NCBI RefSeq assembly: GCF_015689335.1
Contig: NZ_CP065053.1
Location: forward strand, 1,922,001-1,986,000
Direction: 5' to 3'
Origin: Massilia antarctica
GTDB taxonomy: Bacteria > Pseudomonadota > Gammaproteobacteria > Burkholderiales > Burkholderiaceae_D
DNA: 64,000 bases
Below are positions 33,703 to 44,000 of this stretch, piece after piece. The notes beneath the pieces are model-generated. The model was not told the origin of the DNA. It was given only the letters and a program-made list of their open reading frames with translations, and ran no database searches. Numbering within the stretch: position 1 is the first letter of the stretch; the number at the start of each line of letters is the position of its first letter. A program made the translations under genes and the position numbers.

Positions 33703-34868
33703 AGATCCTGACCTTTACGACCCTGTTCCCGAACCAGGTCAAGCCGAACCACGCCATTTTTGTCGAAACGCGCCTGCGCCACCTGGTCGCCAGCGGCCAG
33801 GTGGAGGCGCGCGTGGTGGCGCCGGTGCCATGGTTTCCGTTCACGGGCAAGCGTTTCGGCCAGTACGGCGACTTTGCGCGCGTGCCCGCTAGTGAAGAGC
33901 GCTTCGGCCTGCCGGTGCTGCACCCGCGCTATCCGGTTATCCCAAAGGTCGGCATGAACTTCGGGCCGGCGCTGCTGGCCAACGCGGCCAGGGCCACGGT
34001 GGGGCGCATGCTCGATGAAGGCTACGACTTCGACCTGATCGACGCCCACTATTTTTATCCCGATGGCGTGGCGGCGGTCAAGCTGGGCAAGCATTTCAAC
34101 AAGCCGGTGGTGATTACCGCGCGCGGCTCCGACATTAGCCTGATTCCGAATTTCGCCAAGCCGCGCAAGATGATCCAATGGGCCGCCGCTAACGCCGCCG
34201 CCGTCATCACCGTGTGCGATGCGCTCAAGACGGAGCTGGTGCAGCTGGGCGCGAACCCGGCCACCATCACGCCGCTGCGTAACGGGGTGGACCTGCAGCG
34301 CTTCCGGCAGGGCGACCGCGCCGCTTTGCGCCGCGAGATCGGACTCGATGGTTTCACCTTGCTGTCGGTCGGCCACCTGGTTGAGTTGAAGGGCCACGAC
34401 CTGGCCATCGGCGCGCTGCCGCTGCTACCCGGCGTGACCCTGCTCATCGCCGGCAGCGGCGCCCTTCTGCCACGCCTGCAAGCGCTGGCGCGCGAACTGA
34501 AGGTCGAGCAGCGCGTGCGCTTCCTGGGCGCCGTGCCGCAGCCCGAGCTGCCGCGCTACTACGGCGCGGCCGACGCGCTGGTGCTGGCGTCGAGCCGCGA
34601 AGGCTGGGCCAACGTGCTGCTCGAATCGATGGCCTGCGGCACCCCCGTGGTGGCCAGCCGCGTGTGGGGCACGCCGGAAGTGGTGGCCGCGCCGGCCGCC
34701 GGTGTGCTGATGCGCGAACGCAGCCGCCAGGGCGTAGCCGACGCCGTGCAGGCCCTGCGCGCCGACTATCCCATGCACGACGACACGCGCCGCTACGCCG
34801 AGCAATTCAGCTGGGACAGCACCACTGCCGGCCAGCTGCGCATTTTTAACGCGATCGCGGGGGCATAG
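33699..34868 (+). CDS. Glycosyltransferase family 4 protein
   Basis: This 389-residue GT-B enzyme starts MKILTFTTLFPNQVKPNHAI. The acceptor domain carries DLIDAHYFYPDGVAAVKLG, and the linker VVITARGSDISLIPNF is found in many capsule and exopolysaccharide transferases. The donor domain has TPLRNGVDLQRF, LLSVGHLVELKGHDLAIGAL, FLGAVPQPELPRYYGAAD and SSREGWANVLLESMACGTPV, the EX7E donor site. It is less family-specific than the three before it. Sugar and linkage are unknown. It overlaps the upstream gene by 4 bases. Confidence 0.88.
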   Translation: MKILTFTTLFPNQVKPNHAIFVETRLRHLVASGQVEARVVAPVPWFPFTGKRFGQYGDFARVPASEERFGLPVLHPRYPVIPKVGMNFGPALLANAARATVGRMLDEGYDFDLIDAHYFYPDGVAAVKLGKHFNKPVVITARGSDISLIPNFAKPRKMIQWAAANAAAVITVCDALKTELVQLGANPATITPLRNGVDLQRFRQGDRAALRREIGLDGFTLLSVGHLVELKGHDLAIGALPLLPGVTLLIAGSGALLPRLQALARELKVEQRVRFLGAVPQPELPRYYGAADALVLASSREGWANVLLESMACGTPVVASRVWGTPEVVAAPAAGVLMRERSRQGVADAVQALRADYPMHDDTRRYAEQFSWDSTTAGQLRIFNAIAGA

Positions 34869-34869
34869 C

Positions 34870-35829
34870 ATGGCGCCCGCATCCACGCCGCTGGTGTCGG
34901 TCGTCATCCCCTGCTACAACGCGCAGCGCTACATCGGCGCGACCATCGCGTCGGTGCTGGCGCAAACGGATGTGACGATGGAAATCATCGTGGTCGACGA
35001 CGGCTCGCGCGACGACTCGGTAGCGCTGGTGCGTACCGGTTTTCCAGCGGTGCGCATCATCGAGCAGGCCAATGCCGGCGTGGCGGCCGCGCGCAATACC
35101 GGCATCGCCGCCGCGCGCGGCGAGTGGATCGCCTTTATCGACGCCGACGATATCTGGCTGCCCGGTAAGCTGGCGGCCCAGCTGGCGCAAATGGCGGCGC
35201 TGCCCGATTGCCGCATGAGCTACACCGCATGGAAGGTGTGGCCGAGCGACGTGCCGCAGCCGCCGCCCGACTACCTGGCGCGCCTGCGGGACGAAGCGAT
35301 GGATGGCGTGCGCTGGGCCGGCGCGACCGGCTGGATCTATCCGCAGTTGCTGCTCGACTGCGTGGTGTGGACCTCGACGGTGCTGATGCGGCGCACCTTG
35401 CTGGCGGAACTGAACGGCTTCGATACCAGCCTGCGTCTCGGCGAAGATTACGACCTGTGGCTGCGCGCCTCGCGCGTGACGCCGATCCACCGCGTGGCGC
35501 GGCCCTACGCGCTGTACCGCATCCACCCGGCCAGCATCACCAAGGCCACGCCAGCCGAAAACTACCGCGCGCGCGTGATCGGCCAGGCGCTGGGCCGTTG
35601 GGGCCTGGCCTCGCCGGACGGACGCACGGGCGACGCGGCCGCAGTGCGGCGCATGCTGGCCAAGAGCTGGAGCGACTTCGCCGGCGCCCACCTGCAAGCG
35701 CGCAACCTCGGCCAGGCGCGGCGCGCCGGCTGGACCGCGCTCCGCACCGACCCCACCCACGTCCCGGCGTGGAAAGTGCTGGTCAAGACGGGCCTCAAGG
35801 CGCTCTCGCCATCAAAGGAAAAAACATGA
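34870..35829 (+). CDS. Glycosyltransferase family 2 (GT-A) protein
   Basis: This 319-residue GT-A enzyme has PLVSVVIPCYNAQRYIGATI at the N-terminus, then IIVVDDGSRDDS and the metal-binding DxD in IAFIDADDIWLPGKL. RRTLLAELNGFDTSLRLGEDYDLWLR is the usual acceptor-side block. It is the only family 2 enzyme in the run of GT-B enzymes, so it makes a linkage by the inverting mechanism while the neighbours are probably retaining. It starts one base after the previous stop and overlaps the next gene by 4 bases. Confidence 0.9.
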   Translation: MAPASTPLVSVVIPCYNAQRYIGATIASVLAQTDVTMEIIVVDDGSRDDSVALVRTGFPAVRIIEQANAGVAAARNTGIAAARGEWIAFIDADDIWLPGKLAAQLAQMAALPDCRMSYTAWKVWPSDVPQPPPDYLARLRDEAMDGVRWAGATGWIYPQLLLDCVVWTSTVLMRRTLLAELNGFDTSLRLGEDYDLWLRASRVTPIHRVARPYALYRIHPASITKATPAENYRARVIGQALGRWGLASPDGRTGDAAAVRRMLAKSWSDFAGAHLQARNLGQARRAGWTALRTDPTHVPAWKVLVKTGLKALSPSKEKT

Positions 35830-36935
35830 GTCTCAATATTGGACTGGTAGCGCGCTGCATCAATACCGAACACATTCGCGGCATGGGCAAGTATGTGTAC
35901 GAGCTGCTGAGCCACTCGAAGAACCATCCCGAGATGCACTGGCGCCTGTTCGGCGACGACGACCGCCACGGCATGGTCACGCCACCCGGCGCCAACCTGG
36001 AAACCGACGTGTTCACCTTTCGCGGCGACCGCTTTCGCGCGTGGGAGCAGGTCGGCCTGCCGCTGCGCCTGCGCAAACTCGACATCGACCTGCTGCACGC
36101 GACCGAAGGCGCCCTGTCGCTGTGGCAGCCGAAACCCACGGTGGTGACCTTGCACGATACCTTGGCCTGGGAAGAGCGTCCCGACACGCTGGGTGCGCGC
36201 CTGTATTGGGACCACACCATTCCGGCGGCGCTGAAAAAATGCGCGCACGTGATCACCATCAGCGAATGCTCGCGCACCGACATCCTGGCGCGCTGGCCGT
36301 GGCTGGAACCGAAGCTGACGGTGATCCCGCACGGGATCGACGAAGCCTATTTCACTAACGAGCAAAGCGCGATGCATCCGGAACTGGCGCGCCAGATCGG
36401 CAGCACGCCTTACGCCGTCTACCTGGGCGGTCCGATGAAGCGCAAGCGCCCCGAGTGGGCGATGGAAGTAATCGCCGCCAGCCGCCAGAAAGACCTGAAA
36501 CTGGTCATCTGCGGTTTTGGCGCCGCCGCCCGCCGCAGCGCCGTGGCCGAACTGCCGCCGCATCTGCAGGGCCGCGTGCTGTTCGCCGAATTCTTGTCCG
36601 ACGCCGAACTGCGCGCGCTCTACCGCGGTGCCCAGGCGGTGCTGTATCCGACCTTGTACGAAGGCTTCGGCTTTCCCGCGCTGGAAGCGCAGGCGGCCGG
36701 CGTGCCGGTCATCTTCAGCGCACTCGGTAGCTTGAAAGAGCTGATTGGCCCGCTGGCGATGGTGGTGCCGCCGCACGATCTTGACGCCTGGGTTTCAGCC
36801 CTGGAGCGTGCCGGCAGCCTGGGCGAGCAGCGCGCGCCCATGGTCGCCGCTGCGGCCGAATGGGTGCGCAAGTTCGCCTGGTCGGAGAGTTTCGCCAGCC
36901 ATCTGGCCGTGTATCGCAAAGTGGCCCAACGATGA
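35826..36935 (+). CDS. Glycosyltransferase family 4 protein (mannosyltransferase-like)
   Basis: This 369-residue protein starts at ATG 35826 (ATGA overlap); a longer frame runs upstream inside the previous gene and is ignored. It opens IGLVARCINTEHIRGMGKYV, has LLHATEGALSLWQPKPTVVT and ITISECSRTDILARW, and a donor domain with VIPHGIDEAYF, YLGGPMKRKRPEWAMEVI and LYPTLYEGFGFPALEAQAAG. The last block is typical of WbaZ/WbdA-like mannosyl and related transferases, but the donor cannot be fixed. It overlaps both neighbours by 4 bases. Confidence 0.86.
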   Translation: MSLNIGLVARCINTEHIRGMGKYVYELLSHSKNHPEMHWRLFGDDDRHGMVTPPGANLETDVFTFRGDRFRAWEQVGLPLRLRKLDIDLLHATEGALSLWQPKPTVVTLHDTLAWEERPDTLGARLYWDHTIPAALKKCAHVITISECSRTDILARWPWLEPKLTVIPHGIDEAYFTNEQSAMHPELARQIGSTPYAVYLGGPMKRKRPEWAMEVIAASRQKDLKLVICGFGAAARRSAVAELPPHLQGRVLFAEFLSDAELRALYRGAQAVLYPTLYEGFGFPALEAQAAGVPVIFSALGSLKELIGPLAMVVPPHDLDAWVSALERAGSLGEQRAPMVAAAAEWVRKFAWSESFASHLAVYRKVAQR

Positions 36936-38212
36936 AGAGAGTGCTGGTCATCGCCTATTTGTATCCACCGATTTTCAATTCGGGGACGCGCCGCAGCCTG
37001 GAGTTCGTCAATCACTTGCCGGACCATGGCTGGACGCCGACCGTGCTGACGGTCGACAGTCCCGATCCCACCGATTGCGATGCCTCGCTGCTGGACGAAG
37101 TGCGCCCCGGCACCCACATCGAGCGCGCGCCCTTGTGGACCCGCCACATGGCGCCCAGGATCGCGGCAAAATTCGCCGGCGTGATCGACCCGCAACGACT
37201 GGCCGGCGCCATCGAATGGCGCGTGCGCCGTTTCTGGAACGTGCCGGACGAATGCGCCAGCTGGATTCCCATGGCGGTCGAGCATGCCGTGCGCCTGCAC
37301 GCGGCGCAACCCTTCGACACAATCTACGCCACCGGCTGGCCGTGGTCTTCTTTCCTGGTCGCCGAAAAAATCAGCCGGCGCACCGGCGTGCCCTTCGTGG
37401 TCGATTACCGCGACTTGTGGAAGCCGGCCGAGGTAGAGTGGGACAAGACCACCTGGCTGCAGCGCCGCCTCAACCCCGGCCTGGAGCGGCGCGTGCTGCG
37501 CGCGGCCTCCGGCGTGATCGCCACCACCGAATCGTTCCTCGGCCTCTTGCCGCAGGAGCTGCTGCCGAAGAACCGCTTCTTTATCACCAACGGCTTCGAT
37601 GAAGACGACTTCCCGGCCGCCGCGCCGGCGCCAAAGGGCGACCAGGTGCGCATCGTCTACACCGGGGTGTGGCGGCCCGGTTACGGCCCGGACGACCTGT
37701 ACGCGGCGCTAAGGCTGCTCAAGGAGCGGGGCGCACCAAACCTGGCACGCCTGAACATCGTGACGGCCGGCTACGCGCCGGGTCCCGCGCGCGAGTACGG
37801 CATCGATGACATCGTCGAGGAACGCGGGCGCGTGCAGCATGCCGAAGCGACCGCGCTCATGACCGGCGCCAGCGTCCTGTACCTGCCGGTGTCGAAAGGC
37901 GTCTACGAGCACGCCAGCATGCCCGGCAAACTGTTCGAATACCTGGGCAGCGGGCGGCCGATCCTGGCGTCGGCGCAGCCGGTCAGCGAAGTGGCCAAGA
38001 CGCTCACCCAGGTCGGCGGCGCGCGCCGTGCCGATCCGGGCGACGTGGCGGGGCTGGCCGACATCCTGGCCAGCCTGTGCGAGAGCGGTCCGGGTGCGAT
38101 TTTCTCGCCGCGCATTCCCAGCGAACTGGCGATGTACACACGCGCGAACCTGACCGGCAAGCTGGCGCTGGCCCTGGACAGCATCGTGCGGCAGCCGCAG
38201 AGCGCCGCATGA
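36932..38212 (+). CDS. Glycosyltransferase (GT4-like)
   Basis: This 426-residue protein starts at ATG 36932 (ATGA overlap); upstream in-frame codons belong to the previous gene. The start VLVIAYLYPPIFNSGTRRSL is a nucleotide-binding opening of the GT4-like N-terminal domain. The sequence TGWPWSSFLVAEKISRRTGV followed by PFVVDYRDLW is common in transferases of this type. The C-terminal half has VRIVYTGVWRPGYGPDDLYA, VQHAEATALMTGASVLYLPV and GKLFEYLGSGRPILAS, with the donor-site Glu. It is the last transferase before the flippase gene. Confidence 0.86.
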   Translation: MKRVLVIAYLYPPIFNSGTRRSLEFVNHLPDHGWTPTVLTVDSPDPTDCDASLLDEVRPGTHIERAPLWTRHMAPRIAAKFAGVIDPQRLAGAIEWRVRRFWNVPDECASWIPMAVEHAVRLHAAQPFDTIYATGWPWSSFLVAEKISRRTGVPFVVDYRDLWKPAEVEWDKTTWLQRRLNPGLERRVLRAASGVIATTESFLGLLPQELLPKNRFFITNGFDEDDFPAAAPAPKGDQVRIVYTGVWRPGYGPDDLYAALRLLKERGAPNLARLNIVTAGYAPGPAREYGIDDIVEERGRVQHAEATALMTGASVLYLPVSKGVYEHASMPGKLFEYLGSGRPILASAQPVSEVAKTLTQVGGARRADPGDVAGLADILASLCESGPGAIFSPRIPSELAMYTRANLTGKLALALDSIVRQPQSAA

Positions 38213-39666
38213 GTACCGTGCGCCGCGCGATGGCGTTTTCGTTCATGGAGAGTTATCTCGGCATCGCCCTGAACCTGGTCTCCTTTGTGCTGCTGGCGCG
38301 CCTGCTCACGCCCAAGCAGGTCGGCCTGTTTTCGGTGGCGCTGGCGATTATCAGCGTCACCCAGGTGATCCGCGACTTCGGCCTGGTCAATTTTCTGATC
38401 CAGAAAAAGGACCTGACCGGCGAATACATCGCCAGCGCCTGGGGCATGGCCCTGATCCTCGGCTCCAGCCTGTTCCTGCTCATTCAACTGGGCGCGCCGC
38501 TGATCGGCGCCTTCTATCATGAAGAGAGCCTGACCACCGTTGCCCGCATCGTCGCGCTCAACTTCCTGATCCTGCCGTTTAATTCAGTGTGCCTGGCGCT
38601 CCTGCGCCGCGAACTCAATTTCAAGGCGGTGATGCGGATTAACCTGTCGGCCGCCGTGCTCTCGACCATCGGCACCCTGCTGATGGCGTGGCAGGGCGCG
38701 GGCGCGTATGCGCTGGCCTGCGGCGCGGTATTGAACAACGCGATCATCGCGGCCGGCATCTGGCATGTGGGAGCGGCCGCGCGCCTGCTGCGTCCCGCAC
38801 TGAGCAAGTGGCGCGAGATCATGAAGTTCGGCGGGCCGCTGACGGTCGCCAACGTGATCACGTCGATCACGATGGACATCAACGATCTGGCGGTCGGCAA
38901 GATCATGGGCCTGTCGGCCGTCGCCATTGCCAGCCGCGCGCAGGGCTTGATGAATCTGTTCCACCGCGACTTCATGGGCGCGGTGCGCAACGTGGCGTAT
39001 CCGGCGTTCTCGAAAGCGGTGCGCAGCGGCGACGCGCTCGAAGAAAAGTACGTCGCCAGCGTCACCAGCGTAACCGCCATCGCCTGGACCTTTTACGGCT
39101 TCGCGGCGCTGTTCCCGCTCGAAGTGCTGCGCTTGATGTTCGGGCCGCAGTGGGACCAGTCGGCGCCGCTGGTGCCGTTTTTCTGCCTGGCCGGTGCCGC
39201 CAGCGCCATGATCAACCTGACGCCGACCGTGCTGCTGGCGGCCGGCCACTCGAAACTGGTGGCCACGGCCGAACTGGTGATCCAGCCGGTCAAGGCGATC
39301 GCCTTGTGCCTGGTGGTTTTCTACTACCGCAACCTGCAGTATTTCGCGATCGGCTTCATGGTCATGGCCCTGGTCAGCGTGCCGTACTGGTATGCGTTCA
39401 AGCAGCGCTGCCTGCCGACCGACTTCGGCGCGCTGCTGCGCAATGTGGGCATGAACCTGGCGCTGGCCGCCCTCAGTCTCGCGCCAGCGCTGGCGCTGAC
39501 CGCCTGGCTGCGTCCCGCCGGCCAGGCGCTCGGTCACGCGGCCTTCTTCACCTGCGCGGGCGCCACCTGCGTGGCCTGGCCGCTGCTGCTGTGGGCCATG
39601 CGCCATCCCTTGTACCGCGAATTCCTGTCCATCGTGCAGGCGCGCCGCGCGCAGGCCGCCACATGA
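38209..39666 (+). CDS. Wzx-like lipid-linked oligosaccharide flippase
   Basis: This 485-residue integral membrane protein has about 12-14 predicted helices and the oligosaccharide flippase start MSTVRRAMAFSFMESYLGIA, followed by LLARLLTPKQVGLFSVALAI, IRDFGLVNFLIQKKDLT and VCLALLRRELNFKAVMRINL. These are typical of the polysaccharide synthase/MOP family. It should flip the finished lipid-linked unit across the inner membrane, before the ligase or polymerase at 52506 acts. The start at 38209 overlaps the previous stop by 4 bases. Confidence 0.88.
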   Translation: MSTVRRAMAFSFMESYLGIALNLVSFVLLARLLTPKQVGLFSVALAIISVTQVIRDFGLVNFLIQKKDLTGEYIASAWGMALILGSSLFLLIQLGAPLIGAFYHEESLTTVARIVALNFLILPFNSVCLALLRRELNFKAVMRINLSAAVLSTIGTLLMAWQGAGAYALACGAVLNNAIIAAGIWHVGAAARLLRPALSKWREIMKFGGPLTVANVITSITMDINDLAVGKIMGLSAVAIASRAQGLMNLFHRDFMGAVRNVAYPAFSKAVRSGDALEEKYVASVTSVTAIAWTFYGFAALFPLEVLRLMFGPQWDQSAPLVPFFCLAGAASAMINLTPTVLLAAGHSKLVATAELVIQPVKAIALCLVVFYYRNLQYFAIGFMVMALVSVPYWYAFKQRCLPTDFGALLRNVGMNLALAALSLAPALALTAWLRPAGQALGHAAFFTCAGATCVAWPLLLWAMRHPLYREFLSIVQARRAQAAT

Positions 39667-40658
39667 GCGGACCAGCCACTCCCGCGGGCTACGTCCCCGC
39701 GCTGGACGGCTGGCGCGGCATGGCCATCGGCCTGCTGCTGGTCGGGCACTTCCTGCCGCTGCCGGGAATTAACCTGGGGCGGGTCGGTGTGAGCCTGTTT
39801 TTCGTGCTGTCCGGAATGCTGATGGCGCGCCTGTTGTTTATCGATAAGGTGGCAATCGGCCACTTTTACCGGCGCCGCATCTCGCGCATTATTCCCGCCC
39901 ACTTGGTCTTCATTACGCTCACCGCGCTCGCCTGGCTGCTGCTCGGCTTGCCGATTTTCTTGTCAGAGATATTAGCACCGTTGTTTTTCTTTAATAATTA
40001 CGTATTAAGCGGCGCGGTCCAATTCGGCCATATCTGGTCCTTGTCGGTGGAGGAACACAGTTATATCGCGCTATCCCTGGTGGCGATCGCGGTACGCGCC
40101 TGGCGCCGCACCCCGCTGGTGATTCTGCCGACCTTGGCGGCGGCTTGCGCGGCGATGATTATCTGGTATCAGCGGGTTTATCCGGCCGGACCGGAACTGT
40201 ATGCGCACATGCTGCATACCGAAACGGCGGCCTATGGGATTGTGCTGTCGGCATTCTTTTGCGTGATGTTCCACCGGCGCGGCGTGCCGCGCACGAATAG
40301 CGTGGTGGTGCCCGTGCTCATTGCCGGCGGCGTATGCCTGCACTGGTGGTCGGTGCCGCCCGCCATCGCCCAGGTGGCCGGGGTGGCGGCGTTCGCGCTG
40401 GCGGTCAACCTGCTGCCGCGCGCCGCCGCGCCGTTGCAGGCGCTGTTTGCCCTGCGACCCCTGCGCCAGCTGGGCTTGTGGTCGTTTTCGCTGTACCTGT
40501 GGCAGCAGCCGTTTTATGCGGCTTGCCTGAAAAAGGCGCTGCCGCTGCCCCTCGCGCTGGCGGGCGCGGCGGCGCTCGGCATCGCTTCCTATTACCTGGT
40601 CGAAGGACCGGCGCGGCGCTTCCTGAACGCCCGCTGGACACCGGCCCGCAATGGGTAA
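39663..40658 (+). CDS. Membrane acyltransferase (acyltransferase 3, OafA-like)
   Basis: This 331-residue protein has around ten hydrophobic helices and the acyltransferase-3 signatures: YVPALDGWRGMAIGLLLVGH with the catalytic-type His near residue 29, VGVSLFFVLSGMLMARLLF, FYRRRISRIIPAHLVF, and HIWSLSVEEHSYI. These enzymes acetylate or otherwise acylate surface sugars. It closes the long plus-strand operon, overlapping the flippase gene by 4 bases. An AT-rich 347-base gap follows. Confidence 0.9.
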   Translation: MSGPATPAGYVPALDGWRGMAIGLLLVGHFLPLPGINLGRVGVSLFFVLSGMLMARLLFIDKVAIGHFYRRRISRIIPAHLVFITLTALAWLLLGLPIFLSEILAPLFFFNNYVLSGAVQFGHIWSLSVEEHSYIALSLVAIAVRAWRRTPLVILPTLAAACAAMIIWYQRVYPAGPELYAHMLHTETAAYGIVLSAFFCVMFHRRGVPRTNSVVVPVLIAGGVCLHWWSVPPAIAQVAGVAAFALAVNLLPRAAAPLQALFALRPLRQLGLWSFSLYLWQQPFYAACLKKALPLPLALAGAAALGIASYYLVEGPARRFLNARWTPARNG

Positions 40659-41005
40659 ATATTAAAATTATATAAATACCGACAGCGCCTGTTAATATGC
40701 CATCCAGCCCGCCGGATAATGTCGCAACGTCTATCGAATTAATCTGAAGGCAATATTGAGCAGAGTTCCATCACTATTCCAATTTGGCAATAAAATCCCT
40801 ATTGCCATTCAATCATCCCACTAAAATTAATATTGAAATTCGGCGTTTTGTTTGTGAACGGTCATTTCGCGTTCAACAAATATGCAGGTAGAATGTCGTT
40901 TCCATGACGCAATAAACGATATCATCGCCGCGCTATTGGGGTTGTTTAAAACGAGCGACGCCGCGTTAATAGCTATTTTTTCATTGTTATTACGAAGAAA
41001 CCATT
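40659..41005. other. AT-rich intergenic region with a 7-bp hairpin
   Basis: 347 bases, clearly AT-richer than the surrounding genes. GGCAATA (40786-40792) and TATTGCC (40800-40806) form a perfect 7-bp stem with a 7-base loop; no T-run follows, so it is not a clear terminator. ACCGACAG near 40678 resembles the core of the 19-bp box but points away from the downstream gene and lacks its other half. No -24/-12 site was found. The region must hold the promoter of the gene at 41006. Short frames here look non-coding. Confidence 0.45.
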
Positions 41006-44000
41006 ATGACCGATTTGCAACGCCGTATTTTCCTCCGACGCTCAACGATGCTCGTCGCTTCCGGTGCGCTCAGCGCTTGCGGCGGCGGCGGTAGCGGCGG
41101 CAATGGGGCCGCCGCCGCGCCCACCTCGACCGCCGCGACCGGCGTGCAAACGCCGTCGTCCGGCCCGTTCGATCCGGGCACGCCGGCCACGCCGGAACCG
41201 GGCACCCCCATCGCCAACGCCCGCTTCACCGTCATCAGCACCACCGGCCAGACGTCGGTGCCGTTTTGCCTGGGCTTTGCCTTCCGCCGCGGCGACTTGC
41301 CGGCGAGCCGCTCGATCGGCTCCGACAAGGGCGCCTTGCAGATCAACGTCAAGAACCTGTGGCCTGACGGTTCGGTCAAGTTCGCGCTGCTGTCGGGCCA
41401 GGCCAGCCTGCCCACGGCGGCCGGCGCCACGATCAACCTCGGCGTGGTCGCCTCCAGCAAGGGCGACGCCCCGATCGACACGGCGCGCCTGCGCACCAGC
41501 GGCGCCGTCGCCGAAGTGGGCTGCGGCGCGTTCGGCACCGCCACCTGGCAGGGCGCCGACTGGGACAGTCCGTTCAAGGTCTGGGTCAGCGGTCCGCTGA
41601 TGTCGTCCTGGATCTACCGCAAGCCGGTCGGCAGCGACCCGCACCTGGTGGCCTGGCTGGAAGTGCGCATGTGGGCCGGCGGCGCGCTCGAAGTGCTGCC
41701 GTGGATCGAGAACGGTTACCTGCGCGTGGCCGCGCCATCGAACAAGGCCGCCACTTATACATTCTCGCTCAATGGCAGCGCGCGCATGTCGGCCGCCATC
41801 GACCTGAAACACCACCAGCGTACCCCGCTGATCAGCGGTAGCGCCCTGTCGTACTGGAACGGCCCCGATCCCGGCGTGGTGCCGCGCCAGGATGCGGCCT
41901 ACCTGCAGGCGACCGAACTGGTGCCCTCGTACCAGGCGCGCCTGAGCGCCGAGTCAAGCGCCGTCAAGGCCCTGGTAGCGAGCTACACGCCGCTCCAGGC
42001 GGGCAATTTCACCTACGATGGCGACAGCATGGCGTCGTCCGGCTATCAGGACCCGATTGGCCTCTTGCCGCAGCACGACGTGCTGTTCCTCGTGGCCGAC
42101 GCGCCGGCCGCCTACGCCGGCGTGGTGCGCAACGGCTTTTCGGCCGGACGCTATGGCCTGCACTACCGCGACGAGAGCACCAACCGCCCACTGCGTTTTT
42201 CCAGCTACCCGACCCTGAATATCCGCAGTGGCCATGGCTTCAAGGATACTGGCGGCTCCACCAACGGCCAGTACACGCCGGTGGCCACGGGCGGCAATCC
42301 GCCCACCTGGGATGTGGCGCACAGCCCCTCGGTCGGCTTTGCGGCCTACCTGGCCACGGGCCGTTTCTACTTCATGGAGCAGGTGCAGTTCGCCGCCACC
42401 GCCAACTACCTTGGCAATGGCGACAACGCCGCGCTGCGCACCGGCAGCAAGGGCCTGGTGCAGACCGCCGTCGCCGCCTGGCAGACCCGCAGCTGCGCGT
42501 GGGACTGGCGCGCGCGCGTGCAGGCGCTGTGCGTCACGCCCGACGACGACAGCGCCCTGCGCGCCGAATTCATCGCCTCGGTCGAAGCCAATATCGAGCA
42601 CTTCCACGGGCGCTACGTGGCCCAGTCGAACAACCCGTTCGGCTGGATCAAGCCGGGCGAAGGCTACGACGGCACCATCCGCGTGGCCTCGCCATGGCAG
42701 CAGGACTTCGTCACCGCGGCCTTCGGCTATTCGGTCTCGCTGGGCTTGCCCATTTCGGCCGCCGCCAGCACCAAGCTGGGCGCCTTCTTTGCCTGGAAGG
42801 CGCGCAGCGTCATCGGCCGGCTCGGCACCAAGGATGGCTTCTGGTACGTCAACGCGGTGCCCTACACGATGGTCATCTCGCCTGCCGCCAAGCCCGATTA
42901 CGATACCGGCGCCGGTCCCTGGTACAGCTCCGAGGCCGAGGTGTACGCCGCCACTTACGCAACCCCTCCGGTCTGGATGGGCAAGACGGAAGGCGTGCTG
43001 GCCGGCGAATACATGCCGGGCGAGCGTGCCCTGTGGGGCAACCTGGTGCCGGCCATCGCCTACGCGGTGCGCCACGGCGTGCCGGGTGCGCGCGAAGCCT
43101 ACGAGCGCATGACGCGCGCCACCAACTGGGGCACCCTGCGCGCCGCTTTCGACGTCAAGCCGGTGTGGGGCGTCAAGCCGGCGCTGTACGTGCCGGTCCA
43201 GCCGCTGCCGGTGCCGACCACGCCGCAGCAAGGCGATCCGGCCTGGTTCGGCGGCAAGGCGCTGGGCGAATGGATCGATATTGCCGGCACCGCCGGCGCG
43301 GGCGGGGCGGCGGTGTATGCGTATAGCGGCATCGCTTTCAATGAACGCACCAACGAAATCCTGATCGCCGCCGCCGGCGGCCACCTCGATTCGGCGGACA
43401 ACCGCGTGGTGTCGCTGCGCCTGACCGACAATGCGCCAAGCTGGCAGCTGCGCCACGGGCAAACGTCCGCCACCGCCATCGACGTGGCCTACTACGCCGA
43501 CGGCCTGCCGACTTCGCGCCACCTGTACAGCACCATGCATTACGTACCTCAGCTCAACCGGCTGATGCTGTTCGGCGTGCGCGGCGCCTACGGCAATGCG
43601 CACTTCTTCAACAATGTCGACGGCTTCGACCTGGCGACCAATACCTGGGACCCGGCCGGCACCTGGGCCGACGCCCCGGCCGGTCACCTGGGCGCGGTAT
43701 CGATCCGCGCCACGGGCGACACCTGGACCACGGGCCTGGCGCGCTTTTCGGCGGCCACCCGCACCTGGAGCCAGCCGATCACGCAGCGTACCGGCGACAC
43801 CATCCGCTGGCCGATCGCGCACGATTCCCTGCGCAACCAGCTGTTTTCGCTGAACTGGGCGGACGGCATGGGCTACGGGGCGCTCGGCGTGTTCGCTTCG
43901 CGCGTGCCGGTGGACGGCTCGGCCCAGATCTCGGTGACCTTCAATCCGAGCGCGGCGCTCGATAGCTTCAAGGCCGACAAGCCAACCTACGCCGGCATGG

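Noticed and set aside
40659..40690. ACCGACAG near 40678 as a third PEP-CTERM-box copy
   Set aside because: Only the 7-8 base core matches, the TGTAA half is absent, the orientation is opposite to the downstream gene, and no -24/-12 site follows.
40882..41094. 70-residue plus-strand frame ahead of the Tat lipoprotein
   Set aside because: It runs into the next gene in another frame, has no ribosome site, and ends in an Arg-rich stretch typical of out-of-frame reading.
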